From assembly GCA_020201435.1 (NCBI GenBank), contig JAIVGS010000191.1, positions 1-36,494 of the forward strand: 36,494 nt of DNA. The letters are read 5' to 3'. The translations under genes and the position numbers were made by a program. The stretch is from Myxococcales bacterium (lineage in GTDB: Bacteria; Myxococcota; Myxococcia; Myxococcales; 40CM-4-68-19). The notes beneath the pieces were generated by a model that saw only the letters and a program-made list of their open reading frames with translations, had not been told where the DNA came from and searched no databases. This document shows, piece after piece, positions 8,144 through 15,598 of this stretch; the first letter of the stretch is position 1; each line of letters opens with the position of its first letter.

Positions 8144-8918
8144 GGACTTCTCCTCGAGGAAGGGCTGAAGACATCGGACGCACGGCCTGGACGCCGCGCA
8201 GGAACGCGTCGTTGATCGCTTCGGCGGTCGAAGGCGCGGTCTCGCCGGCGAGGAACGTCACCGGCGGCGCGTCGTTGGCGTGGAGCACCCAGACGATGAG
8301 GAAGCCGCGCGTCGACGGATCGACCGGCGAGCGCAGCGGCGCGCCCATCTTCGAGCAGCGATCGCGCAGCATGCGGACGGCGTCGGCCGCGGCGTGACCC
8401 GCATCCTGCGCTTTCTCCGCCGCGAGCAATGAGTACGCTTCGCGCAGCTTGGCCTGGCCTTCGCCGCAGCCGTCGTTGGTCGGCTTGGTGCCGGTCGTGA
8501 GCGCGCTGCAGCCCTGGAGCGCCGCTTCGACGTTTCCACTCGCGCGCAGGGCGGAGTTGGTCACGCGCTGTCCGGCGGTGCAGGCTTTCTCGATCAGTCG
8601 CGGCGAGCCGAGATAGACGCCGGCCCGGAAGAGCGGCAGCGCGAGCGCCGAGGCCAGCACCTGGCTCGAGTTGTTGACGATCTCGTCGAGATCGGCGGCG
8701 GTGGCCTTGGTGCCGAGCGCGTGCTCACGTTCGCGCCGGCGGATGAAATCGTACGCAAATTGGTCGTTCTCCAGCGGCCCGAGCGGCGCGATCTGCGGCG
8801 CGTGCTCCGAGTCGAGGCCCTGCTCCCAGTTGCGCTGGTTTGCCACCGGCGGCGGGGACTCGTGGGCGCACGCGGCTGCGAGCGCCAGAGCCGTGCAAAG
8901 CTTGATGAACTTCGACAT
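8124..8918 (-). CDS. Putative lipoprotein of unknown family, 264 aa
   Basis: The ATG at 8918 is chosen because GAGGAGG precedes it at good spacing and it opens a lipoprotein signal peptide: basic MSKFIK, a hydrophobic core, then LAAAC as the lipobox with C17 as the lipidated residue. Mature residues begin CAHESPPP, and residue +2 is not Asp, so sorting to the outer membrane is plausible by the E. coli rule. The mature protein is helical, with several cysteines (within KACTAGQRV, LQGCSAL, DGCGEG and RDRCSKMG) spaced like a helical-hairpin or TPR-type domain with disulfides. No enzyme motif is seen. A T-rich motif lies 22 bases before the start, as for the gene at 2174-3076. The 3' end overlaps the next gene. 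Confidence 0.75.
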   Translation of the reverse strand: MSKFIKLCTALALAAACAHESPPPVANQRNWEQGLDSEHAPQIAPLGPLENDQFAYDFIRRREREHALGTKATAADLDEIVNNSSQVLASALALPLFRAGVYLGSPRLIEKACTAGQRVTNSALRASGNVEAALQGCSALTTGTKPTNDGCGEGQAKLREAYSLLAAEKAQDAGHAAADAVRMLRDRCSKMGAPLRSPVDPSTRGFLIVWVLHANDAPPVTFLAGETAPSTAEAINDAFLRGVQAVRPMSSALPRGEVHAERSP

Positions 8919-8954
8919 GAGCAACCTCCTCGTTCGCGAAAGCAAAAAAGTCCT

Positions 8955-9758
8955 TCAGCGCAGGGCCATCTCCGGCAGCGGCCGTCCGACGACCGCGTCG
9001 AGCAGCGGTCCTTCGTGCAATGGTCGATAGACGGGCCAGGCGATCTCGAGCACCGAACCGATGCGCCGCTGCCACGCGTCGTCGAGCTCGTCGAGGAACT
9101 TGCCGGCGCGAGCGAGCGCGGCCGGACGCCCGCGAGGCGCGCGCGACCCGCGCGACGTGGGTTCCAACCGCAGGGCCTTCTTGAAGAATCCGTCCGAGGG
9201 AAGGCGCAACATCGGAATCCCTTCCTTGCGCTGGTGGAGGGAAGGCGGATCGAGAGACTCGAGCGGACGCTCGTATTCCGCGCACACCGCCACCACCGGG
9301 CCGCCCTTGTGCAGAAGCGCGCCATCCTGTTTGCGCAGCGACACGTTGCTGATCAGCACGGTCAGCGAGTAGAGCTCCGCGGACCAGCCGAGCGAGCTCG
9401 CTTTCGCCGCCTGCACGCGCAACGGCAGCGACAGCGGCGGCGGCTCTTCGGCGAAATCGTTGCCTTTTTCGAGCGCCGCCAGCAGCAGCGCGGCGCCGCC
9501 GCCTTCGATCGGCGGTAGCTTGAGCAGCGAAAAGATTCGATCGAGCGCATCGCCGTCCGCCGGCACCTGCGCGAGGGCCTTGCCGTCTTTTTCCTCGACG
9601 ACGATTCCGACGGCGCGCAGCGGCGAGACCGCGGCGAGCGAAACTTCGACAGGAATCGCCGGCGTCTGGCGCGCGATCCAGGAGGAGAGATGATCGATCG
9701 ACACCGGCAGCGGCCCGCGCGCCCGCTGGTGGCGGAGGATCTCGATCGCATCGCTCAC
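8955..9758 (-). CDS. Soluble protein of unknown family, 267 aa
   Basis: The family is not recognised. The GTG at 9758 is chosen because it overlaps the stop of the upstream membrane-protein gene as GTGA; the open frame extends much further upstream but there becomes an Arg-rich shadow of that gene. The product is soluble, with neither signal peptide nor transmembrane helix, and has a mixed alpha/beta look. Visible segments include PAIPVEVSLAAVSPLRAVGI (about 30-50) and SLGWSAELYSLTVLISNVSL (about 115-135). No catalytic motif is seen. Tight coupling to the multi-pass gene suggests a cytoplasmic partner bound to it; that is inference. Confidence 0.7.
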   Translation of the reverse strand: MSDAIEILRHQRARGPLPVSIDHLSSWIARQTPAIPVEVSLAAVSPLRAVGIVVEEKDGKALAQVPADGDALDRIFSLLKLPPIEGGGAALLLAALEKGNDFAEEPPPLSLPLRVQAAKASSLGWSAELYSLTVLISNVSLRKQDGALLHKGGPVVAVCAEYERPLESLDPPSLHQRKEGIPMLRLPSDGFFKKALRLEPTSRGSRAPRGRPAALARAGKFLDELDDAWQRRIGSVLEIAWPVYRPLHEGPLLDAVVGRPLPEMALR

Positions 9759-10369
9759 GCCGCGAACCTCCGCCTCAGCGCTTCCTCGAGCAGCGCGTGC
9801 GTGCGCGCGGAATCGATCTGCGAGCGCGAGGCCTGTGCTTCGGTGACCGCGAGAAGACTCTTGAGCGTGTGGAGCAGGACGTCTTCCGGCTCGCCCCCGC
9901 GCGCGTCGGCGCCTTCGTGATCGAGCCGCCGCGCCGCGAGGACGATCACCGGCCCGAGCAGCATCGGGAACGTGCCGCCGACCATCAGGAAATACGCGTA
10001 GCTGATCTCGCGGTACGCGTGCGCCATGGTCGCCGCGAGCATGTCCGCGCCTGCCGACGTTCCCATCACGTCGCCGAGGGCCCCCATCCCGAGAGCGCCG
10101 AGGAGCGTGCTCATGCCCAGGCCGAGGCCGGGGCCGAGCAGCATCATCGTCAGGGCGACCGGGCGGACGTGCTTCTGCCAGATCTCGGCGCGGCGCGCGG
10201 CGCGGACGCGGCGCTCGTCGGTCGAGAGCGACGCATCGTCCTTCTCCGCGCGGGCCCGAAATCCTTCGACGATCACCCAGCCGAGGAGCGCGATCTGCAC
10301 CAGGGTGATCGCGAGCAGGACCGGAGCGCCGCCGTAGGTGTCGACCGAGTAGCGCCAGAAACGCAGCAT
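9755..10369 (-). CDS. Multi-pass membrane protein, possible distant MotA/TolQ/ExbB relative, 204 aa
   Basis: Three hydrophobic stretches are visible: about residues 15-37 (PVLLAITLVQIALLGWVIV), 70-95 (LTMMLLGPGLGLGMSTLLGA) and 128-152 (ISYAYFLMVGGTFPMLLGPV). Between helices 1 and 2 lies a charged cytoplasmic loop; the C-terminus is charged and soluble. Three helices, a Gly-rich second helix and a cytoplasmic tail recall the MotA/TolQ/ExbB stator family, but the signature motif is not clear, so this is a low-confidence guess. The ATG at 10369 is chosen because it precedes the first helix; an upstream extension would run into the divergent gene. No clear ribosome site is seen; a hairpin (CCGGC/GCCGG) with a T-run loop sits right before the ATG. 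It is the first gene of the minus-strand unit. Confidence 0.75.
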   Translation of the reverse strand: MLRFWRYSVDTYGGAPVLLAITLVQIALLGWVIVEGFRARAEKDDASLSTDERRVRAARRAEIWQKHVRPVALTMMLLGPGLGLGMSTLLGALGMGALGDVMGTSAGADMLAATMAHAYREISYAYFLMVGGTFPMLLGPVIVLAARRLDHEGADARGGEPEDVLLHTLKSLLAVTEAQASRSQIDSARTHALLEEALRRRFAA

Positions 10370-10419
10370 GCCGGCCAAGCAAAAAAGCCGGACGCGCGGA
10401 ATTGTTTGCTTGCGCGTGC
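10370..10419. promoter_or_regulatory. Divergent intergenic region with T-rich motifs
   Basis: This 50-base gap separates two divergent units and should hold both promoters or their leaders. On the minus strand TTTTTTGCTT (10386-10377) sits 8 bases before the membrane-protein start, enclosed by CCGGC/GCCGG arms (10371-10375 and 10387-10391). On the plus strand TTTGCTT (10405-10411) lies 9 bases before the M23-peptidase ATG. Neither start has a convincing Shine-Dalgarno sequence. I cannot assign -35 or -10 boxes with confidence. Confidence 0.35.
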
Positions 10420-10989
10420 ATGCGCCGCAACTTACCGGGGACACGAAGCCGCGGCTCCGCCGCGAGCATCATCTCCCCGGCTCTGGTCGTGCTGCTGGCC
10501 TCGTTCGCGGCGAGTCCCCGGATGGTGGCGCGGACGCCGTGGCTGCTCTTCCCCATCGACGTGCGGCGGTTCGATCACATCTCGTCGAAGTTCGGAATGC
10601 GCCGCCTGGAAGGCCACCGCAAGCTGCACCGCGGCGTCGACCTGGTCGCTCCGCAGGGCTCGTGGGTGGTGGCGGCGCGCGAAGGCCGCGTCAGCGACAC
10701 CGGCCGTTCGAAAACCTGCGGCTGGTACGTGACCGTCGAGCACGAGAATTCCTGGCGGACCGTCTATTGCCACTTGCGATTCGACCCGCGCCGCCTCGGC
10801 ATCGTCGAGGGCCTCACCGTTCCCGCGATGGGGGTCGTCGGCGAGGTCGGCAGCACCGGCCACTCGACCGGCCCGCACCTGCACTTCACGCTGCTGGACG
10901 ATCGCGGTCACGCGCGCGACCCGCTGCTGGCGCTCTACACGCCGGCGGAGACGCTGCAAATGCTCAAGAAGATGGGGCTGGCGAAATGA
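10420..10989 (+). CDS. M23 (LytM-type) peptidoglycan metallopeptidase, 189 aa
   Basis: A zinc endopeptidase that cuts peptide cross-links in peptidoglycan. An N-terminal hydrophobic segment (about 17-31, IISPALVVLLASFA) is a signal peptide or anchor, placing the enzyme in the periplasm. The M23 domain spans about 50-170, and all zinc-site elements are present: HRGVD (H70, D74), the catalytic His in YCHL (H118), and HLHF (H153, H155). It is therefore likely to be active, unlike the degenerate LytM activators such as EnvC or NlpD. The ATG at 10420 is chosen as the first ATG before the signal segment; a TTG six codons earlier is less likely. Its stop overlaps the penicillin-binding protein start (ATGA), so a cutter and a builder of the same polymer are coupled in translation. 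Confidence 0.88.
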   Translation: MRRNLPGTRSRGSAASIISPALVVLLASFAASPRMVARTPWLLFPIDVRRFDHISSKFGMRRLEGHRKLHRGVDLVAPQGSWVVAAREGRVSDTGRSKTCGWYVTVEHENSWRTVYCHLRFDPRRLGIVEGLTVPAMGVVGEVGSTGHSTGPHLHFTLLDDRGHARDPLLALYTPAETLQMLKKMGLAK

Positions 10990-12881
10990 AATGGCGGCGC
11001 GTCATCGCCGCCCTCGCGGGCGCTGAGCTGGTCGCGACGGTGGTCGCGCTCGTCTCGCCGCTCACGCTGACGCCCGCGGGCCGCGAGGCCGCACAGGTGT
11101 TCGCCGAGGATCTGCGCGATTACCGCGCCGCTCCGGTCGAGCTGCGCGAAGCGGCGCTGGTCTCCGAGGCGGCCGCCGCGTACGAAGATCGCGGCCTGTA
11201 CACCCGTCCGCGGTGGGTTCCGCCGATCAGCGCGCGCGGCGTGCTGCGCGCGATCGCGCGCAACCTGCGCGGAATTCCCGAGGGCGGCTCGACGATCCCG
11301 CAGCAGCTCGCCAAGCTCTACCTGCGCGGCGCCCATCGGCCGTCGCTGATCGACAAGACGCGCGAGATGCTGCTCGCGACCTGGATGGTCCGACAGGCCG
11401 AGCCGTCCGAGATCTCGGGGCTCTATCTCAACCTGAGCGCGGGCGCGAGCCTCGGCGACGAGCGGCGTCCGGTCGACGGGCTCGACCGGCTTTCGCTGGC
11501 GCTCTTCGGCCTTCCGCTGAAGCGGCTGTCGCGAGAGGACGAGCTGGTCCTCGGCGCGTCGCCGCGCGGCGTCGGCTGGCTGCGGGCGCATCCGGGCGTG
11601 TCCGCGCAGCGGCTGACGTCGGCGCGCGACTGGCTGGCGAAGCAGGGACGATGGGATCCGCACGGCCGTTCGTTTCTCGACGACATCGACGCCGGGTCCG
11701 CGTTTCGCTTCGTGGAGGGCTGGACCGAGCGCGTCGCCAGCGGCGGCGCCGACATCGATCTCGTCTCGGCGATCGATCGCTTCCGCGAGGGACTGAGCGG
11801 CGCGATCGACAGCGGATTCCCCGGCACCTCGGTGCGCACGTCGTTCGCGGTGATCGGATCCGAAGGCGCGATCCTCGCGCGGTCGGGCGCGGAGTCCGCG
11901 CTGATGCCGGTCAACTACGGCTCGGTCGCCAAGCTCGAGGCGCTCGATCTCGCCGTCGAAGCGTTCGGCCCGCACGCGGTGATGGAGCTGCCGCTGCCGC
12001 CCGCGCCGTGCGTGCGCTGGATCTGGGCGACCAAGGATCAGCGCCGCGCTCGCGCGGCGAGCTATTGCCCGAACGACGTGACGCCGGCGGCGAAGCCGAT
12101 GCCCTTCGACGAAGCGGTGGCGCGATCGATCAACTCGCTCACCGCGCGCCACGCGCTGTTGCTCCCGGTGCTCTTCGCGCAGCGGCGTCCGGACATGCTC
12201 GCGGAGATCTCGGCAGACGTGACCGAGGAAGAGCGCGCCGCGCTCGATTCGCCGGCCGACAAGGCGCTGACCGCGACCCTCTTCGCGCAGCTCGGGCAGA
12301 CCGTCCCGCCCGACGAGATCGCCTCGGATCTTTCCTACAGCGCCGCTTCGGTGGCGCTCTTCCGCCATCTGAAAGCGCGCCGCGAGCGCGCCGGGCTGCC
12401 GTCGTCGATGCTGCCCGACGATCCGACCTCGCTCCTGGGAAACTCGTCGAAGGCGACCGCCGAGCAGATCGGCGGCTATCTCCACCGCAAGCTGTTCGCC
12501 GGCGACGGCTCCTGCACGCTGAGCGACACCGGCGCCCTGCTCGGCCTGCACCGGCGCGAAGGGACGCTGCGCTGGCTCGCCCAGCGCTGGCCCAAGCTGG
12601 TCTTCAGCGGCAAGACCGGCTCCTCGCCGCACGACGACTCCGCCGTCGCCGCCGTCGCGCTCTGCCTCGAAGCACGACCGGTCGTGATCGTTTCGGCGCT
12701 GCGCGCGCTGTCAGGGCCGCTTCCCGAAGGCCTGCGCGGATCGGTCCTGCTCCGCGGAATCGACGCGTACCTCAAGGAGCTGTCGCGGCTCGAGCGCAGG
12801 CCCACCTCCGCGCTCTGGCCGTCGTTCGTGACCGACGACCTTCCCCCGGAGGAGCTGATGGTGGAAGCGAGACACCTATGA
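10986..12881 (+). CDS. Class A penicillin-binding protein (GT51 glycosyltransferase plus transpeptidase), 631 aa
   Basis: A bifunctional peptidoglycan synthase. The N-terminal hydrophobic stretch (about 7-28) is a membrane anchor. The GT51 domain (about 45-225) shows YED at 66-68 (Glu67 the likely catalytic base), GGSTIPQQLAK from residue 100, KTRE at 124-127 and YLN at 147-149. The family norm in the second motif is GGSTxTQQL, so Pro replaces Thr104. The penicillin-binding domain (about 280-600) has SVAK at 313-316 (acylated Ser313), SIN at 381-383 and KTG at 543-545, so all three active-site motifs remain. At 631 residues it is shorter than E. coli PBP1a or PBP1b, and no PASTA or C-terminal extra domain is seen. 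It overlaps the M23 gene before it and the small membrane gene after it, each by 4 bases. It may be a system-specific synthase rather than the housekeeping one. Confidence 0.9.
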   Translation: MKWRRVIAALAGAELVATVVALVSPLTLTPAGREAAQVFAEDLRDYRAAPVELREAALVSEAAAAYEDRGLYTRPRWVPPISARGVLRAIARNLRGIPEGGSTIPQQLAKLYLRGAHRPSLIDKTREMLLATWMVRQAEPSEISGLYLNLSAGASLGDERRPVDGLDRLSLALFGLPLKRLSREDELVLGASPRGVGWLRAHPGVSAQRLTSARDWLAKQGRWDPHGRSFLDDIDAGSAFRFVEGWTERVASGGADIDLVSAIDRFREGLSGAIDSGFPGTSVRTSFAVIGSEGAILARSGAESALMPVNYGSVAKLEALDLAVEAFGPHAVMELPLPPAPCVRWIWATKDQRRARAASYCPNDVTPAAKPMPFDEAVARSINSLTARHALLLPVLFAQRRPDMLAEISADVTEEERAALDSPADKALTATLFAQLGQTVPPDEIASDLSYSAASVALFRHLKARRERAGLPSSMLPDDPTSLLGNSSKATAEQIGGYLHRKLFAGDGSCTLSDTGALLGLHRREGTLRWLAQRWPKLVFSGKTGSSPHDDSAVAAVALCLEARPVVIVSALRALSGPLPEGLRGSVLLRGIDAYLKELSRLERRPTSALWPSFVTDDLPPEELMVEARHL

Positions 12882-13237
12882 TGGCGCGCAACAAGGACGG
12901 CTTCGAGGAGATCGAAGCGCTCATCTACCGGCTCTTCGCCGAGAAGCAGTTCGCGCTCGCGCTGCTGGCGCTGGTGATGGTCGCGCAGCTCCTCTCCGCG
13001 CAATTCCTCCTCCTGCGCCTCAAGGCGCCCGCCTCTCAAGCGGTGGCCGCGCCCGCTGCCTCGCAGCGTGTCGACGTTCGTTGCGACGCGCCCGGCGATC
13101 TCTCGAGCGCGCGCGGGAAAGTCGTCGTCGTGCACCTCGGCGCAGCCGCGAACGCCTGCCTCGCGCAAGTGACGGACGCCTCGCCGTCCGAGCTGGTGGT
13201 CGGAGTGGAGACCGATGCCAACCGCGCCCCACGTTGA
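12878..13237 (+). CDS. Small single-pass membrane protein, 119 aa
   Basis: The family is not recognised. A charged N-terminus (about 25 residues, rich in Glu and Asp) is followed by one strong helix at about 27-48 (FALALLALVMVAQLLSAQFLLL), then an Ala/Pro-rich linker and a small periplasmic domain with two cysteines (within DVRCDAP and NACLAQ), probably a disulfide. The ATG at 12878 overlaps the stop of the penicillin-binding protein gene (ATGA), and the 3' end overlaps the next gene by 23 bases. Its place between a peptidoglycan synthase and a proline-rich periplasmic protein suggests an accessory or activator of that synthase, analogous in layout only to LpoB- or FtsL-like partners. That role is a guess. 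Confidence 0.7.
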   Translation: MMARNKDGFEEIEALIYRLFAEKQFALALLALVMVAQLLSAQFLLLRLKAPASQAVAAPAASQRVDVRCDAPGDLSSARGKVVVVHLGAAANACLAQVTDASPSELVVGVETDANRAPR

Positions 13238-14000
13238 GCCGCCGCGCCTCGGCCGGTCGGTGCTGATCCAGCTGCTCGCGCTGGCCGCGGGAGCGCTGGC
13301 CAACGAGCTGCCCTGGTCGCGGACGAAGGCCGTGCCGGAACCGCCGCCGCAGCCGCCCCACAAGGAAGAGAGGCGGATCCGCGTGGTGCGGATCGAAAAA
13401 CCGCCGCCTCCGCCGCCGCCGAAGACCGCCGCTCCCGCGCCTGCTCCGGAGAAAGCCCCCGCGCGGTCGAAGCCGGCGCCGCCGAAACCGGCCCCGGCGA
13501 AGCCCGCGCCGAAGAAGAGCGATCCCCCGGCGCCGACCCGCATCGCCGCCGATTCGACCGCGATCCATGGCGTGCGGATGCGGGTCCTGGTCCCGCGCCG
13601 CGCCGACGAGCTGGCCGCGCACTTGAGGAACTCGGGCGGCTGTCTCGTCGTCTCGAGGCTGACCGGCGGCAGCGCCGAAGTGGTGTCGGTCCTGGGCATC
13701 GACGGGGTGCGCGCCGTGGAACGTCCGGGACCGCCCTGCAACGGAGTGCCGCGGCTGTTGCGCGAGGGAGCGTTGAACGAGGCGCTGGGCGATCCGCTGG
13801 GAAGGGCCCGCGCCGCGAACGCGGGCGAGGAGCTGGTCCTGCAAGTGCTGCTCACCGATCGCCTGCACGACGCCGCCCAGTCCGCGCTGCACGCGCGCTT
13901 CGGCGCCGTCTCCGAACAGGAGATGGGCCGCCTCGCGGCGCAGAGCGGGTACGAGCTGACCTGTTTCGCCGAGCCTTTGGGATCGATTCGTTGCCAGTAG
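13215..14000 (+). CDS. Proline-rich envelope protein with TonB-like spacer, 261 aa
   Basis: A weak hydrophobic segment near residues 15-32 (SVLIQLLALAAGALANEL) could anchor the protein in the inner membrane. Residues about 40-110 form a Pro/Lys/Ala-rich spacer (repeated PP, KPAP and PAPA units), the kind of stiff rod TonB, TolA and similar proteins use to cross the periplasm. The C-terminal 140 residues form a globular domain with Cys residues (within GGCLVV, PPCNGVP, TCFAE and IRC) and no recognisable family. I do not see a TonB C-terminal motif, so it is not called TonB. The ATG at 13215 lies inside the preceding gene (23-base overlap). An envelope-spanning linker of the putative assembly is an inference. 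Confidence 0.72.
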   Translation: MPTAPHVEPPRLGRSVLIQLLALAAGALANELPWSRTKAVPEPPPQPPHKEERRIRVVRIEKPPPPPPPKTAAPAPAPEKAPARSKPAPPKPAPAKPAPKKSDPPAPTRIAADSTAIHGVRMRVLVPRRADELAAHLRNSGGCLVVSRLTGGSAEVVSVLGIDGVRAVERPGPPCNGVPRLLREGALNEALGDPLGRARAANAGEELVLQVLLTDRLHDAAQSALHARFGAVSEQEMGRLAAQSGYELTCFAEPLGSIRCQ

Positions 14001-14008
14001 GAGCCGCC

Positions 14009-15598
14009 ATGAAAACCGCCGTGCTCGCCGCGCTGATCGCCTTTCCTTCCCTCGCCGCGCAGAACGTTTCGGTGACCGTCCGGTCGCACCTCGACGACGT
14101 CGACCTGAAAGCCCTCGCCGAGCAGGTGAACGACATCGCCGCGCGCACGCTTCGCGACAATGCCGAGGTCTCCGTCGACGGCGAGGTGGTGCGCGTCGCG
14201 CACGGTCTCCTCGTCACCCTCGAGCTCCGCGAGAACGGCAAGCTCGGGGCGACCGCATCCGCGCAGGGGAGCACTCCAGAAGAGATGCTCGACGCCGCGG
14301 CGAGCGCTGCCGTCGACCTGTTCCGCGCCTGGAAGGAGACCTCCGCGCTCTCGATGAACCCGACGCCGGTGCCCGAGCCTCCCGCGCCCTCGGCGGCGCT
14401 GCAGCCCGGAGTCGTGCGGCTCGACCTCGACGCCGACCTGCTGGTGGCGTTCGACGAGGCGCGCTCGGCCGAGGCGCGCGGAACCGAGAGACCCGAGGAG
14501 GCCGCGGCGGCCTGGCGCGTCGTCGCGGAGTCGATCGGGCCGAATCCGTTCCGCGAAGCGGCGGCGGCCCGCGCGAAGGATTGGCAGAGCTGGGCGGAGA
14601 ACAAACGCGTGTTCGAGGAGCAGCGATCGAAGGACAGCGCCCGCATGCGCAAGGTGCTGCCGCTCGCCGCGGTCACCGACGACACCAAGGTCGAGCTCCT
14701 CGTCCGCTACACGCGCGCGTACGGGATCGACAAGGCCGCCGTGTTGGTGGCGTTCCTGCCGGTTTCGCTGCGCGGGCCGGCCGACCTCGCGATCGGCTGC
14801 GAGGCGAAGCAGGCAGCCAGCTGCATCGAGCTGGCCCGCGCTTCGAGCGATCCCGCTCGGGCCGTCGACTACTTCGGACGGGCGTGCAACGCCGGCGACG
14901 CGGCTTCGTGCGCGGAAGCCGGAGATCGCTGGCTGGCCAGGGAGACACGCGACGTGGCAAAGGCGATCTCCGCGCTGGAAGCGGGGTGCGCCGGCGGGTC
15001 GGCGCGCGCTTGCACGCGCCTGGCCCGCGTCTACGAGGAAGGCGACGGCACCGACGTGAACCCCGCGCGCGCGACCGAGATGCGCGACCGCTCCTGCACC
15101 GCCGGCGACGGCGCCAGCTGCCGCAAGCTCGCATGCGACGCGGCGGACACCCGCGCCGCCAACGAATTGTGGACCAAGGGCTGCAACGACGGCGACTCGC
15201 TCTCCTGTACGCTGGCGAGCGTGAGCGCGCCGCGGCCGCAGCCAGCGCCGGCCCCCGTGGTGACCCGCGCCGAGGTGAAGTCGTCGCGCCGCCCCGGCGC
15301 GGGCACCGCGCTGCTCGGCGTCGCGATCGTCGCCGGCACCGGCGCGGTCTTTCTTGCGCTCGCCGACGACGGGGACCACGTCAATCACCGCCTCTGGGGT
15401 TCGCACGACCTCACGATCGCGGCACGCGACAGCGGTTCCTCGCCGCGGCGGATCCTGCCGATCGCGCTCGGAGCGACCGCGGCAGCGGCGGCGGTGGCCG
15501 GCGTCGCGCTGCTGGTGTGGCAGCCCGATCCGGGGCCGGGCAAGGTGACTGTCGGCGTGACTCCGACCGGCGTGATGTTGTCGGGCCCGCTCCCCTAG
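14009..15598 (+). CDS. Exported protein with Cys-bearing Sel1-like repeats and C-terminal membrane helices, 529 aa
   Basis: The ATG at 14009 is chosen because it has a ribosome site (AGGAG) and opens a signal peptide (MKTAVLAALIAFPSLAAQ). Residues about 20-120 form an N-terminal domain; about 265-410 hold Sel1/TPR-like repeats with paired Cys, for example RACNAGDAASC, AGCAGGSARAC, RSCTAGDGASC and KGCNDGDSLSC, typical of Cys-linked Sel1 repeat proteins that serve as scaffolds for protein contacts. A Pro-rich linker follows. Two hydrophobic stretches near the end (about 438-455, ALLGVAIVAGTGAVFLALA, and about 490-510) suggest membrane insertion. Its stop overlaps that of the convergent adaptor gene. 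It closes the plus-strand unit and may be its outer scaffold; that is inference. Confidence 0.82.
   Translation: MKTAVLAALIAFPSLAAQNVSVTVRSHLDDVDLKALAEQVNDIAARTLRDNAEVSVDGEVVRVAHGLLVTLELRENGKLGATASAQGSTPEEMLDAAASAAVDLFRAWKETSALSMNPTPVPEPPAPSAALQPGVVRLDLDADLLVAFDEARSAEARGTERPEEAAAAWRVVAESIGPNPFREAAAARAKDWQSWAENKRVFEEQRSKDSARMRKVLPLAAVTDDTKVELLVRYTRAYGIDKAAVLVAFLPVSLRGPADLAIGCEAKQAASCIELARASSDPARAVDYFGRACNAGDAASCAEAGDRWLARETRDVAKAISALEAGCAGGSARACTRLARVYEEGDGTDVNPARATEMRDRSCTAGDGASCRKLACDAADTRAANELWTKGCNDGDSLSCTLASVSAPRPQPAPAPVVTRAEVKSSRRPGAGTALLGVAIVAGTGAVFLALADDGDHVNHRLWGSHDLTIAARDSGSSPRRILPIALGATAAAAAVAGVALLVWQPDPGPGKVTVGVTPTGVMLSGPLP

Noticed and set aside
9759-10556. N-terminal extension of the gene at 8955-9758
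   Set aside because: The frame is open but overlaps the membrane-protein gene and the divergent M23 gene and becomes Arg/Gly/Asp-rich; the GTG at 9758 with GTGA overlap fits better.
13215-14000. Call of the proline-rich protein as TonB
   Set aside because: The proline-rich spacer is TonB-like, but I cannot see the TonB C-terminal domain, and the N-terminal helix is weak.
1-15598. The left block as a type VI secretion system or known gliding machinery
   Set aside because: No TssB/TssC sheath, Hcp, VgrG, ClpV, TssM, or other hallmark of such systems can be recognised in any of the proteins.
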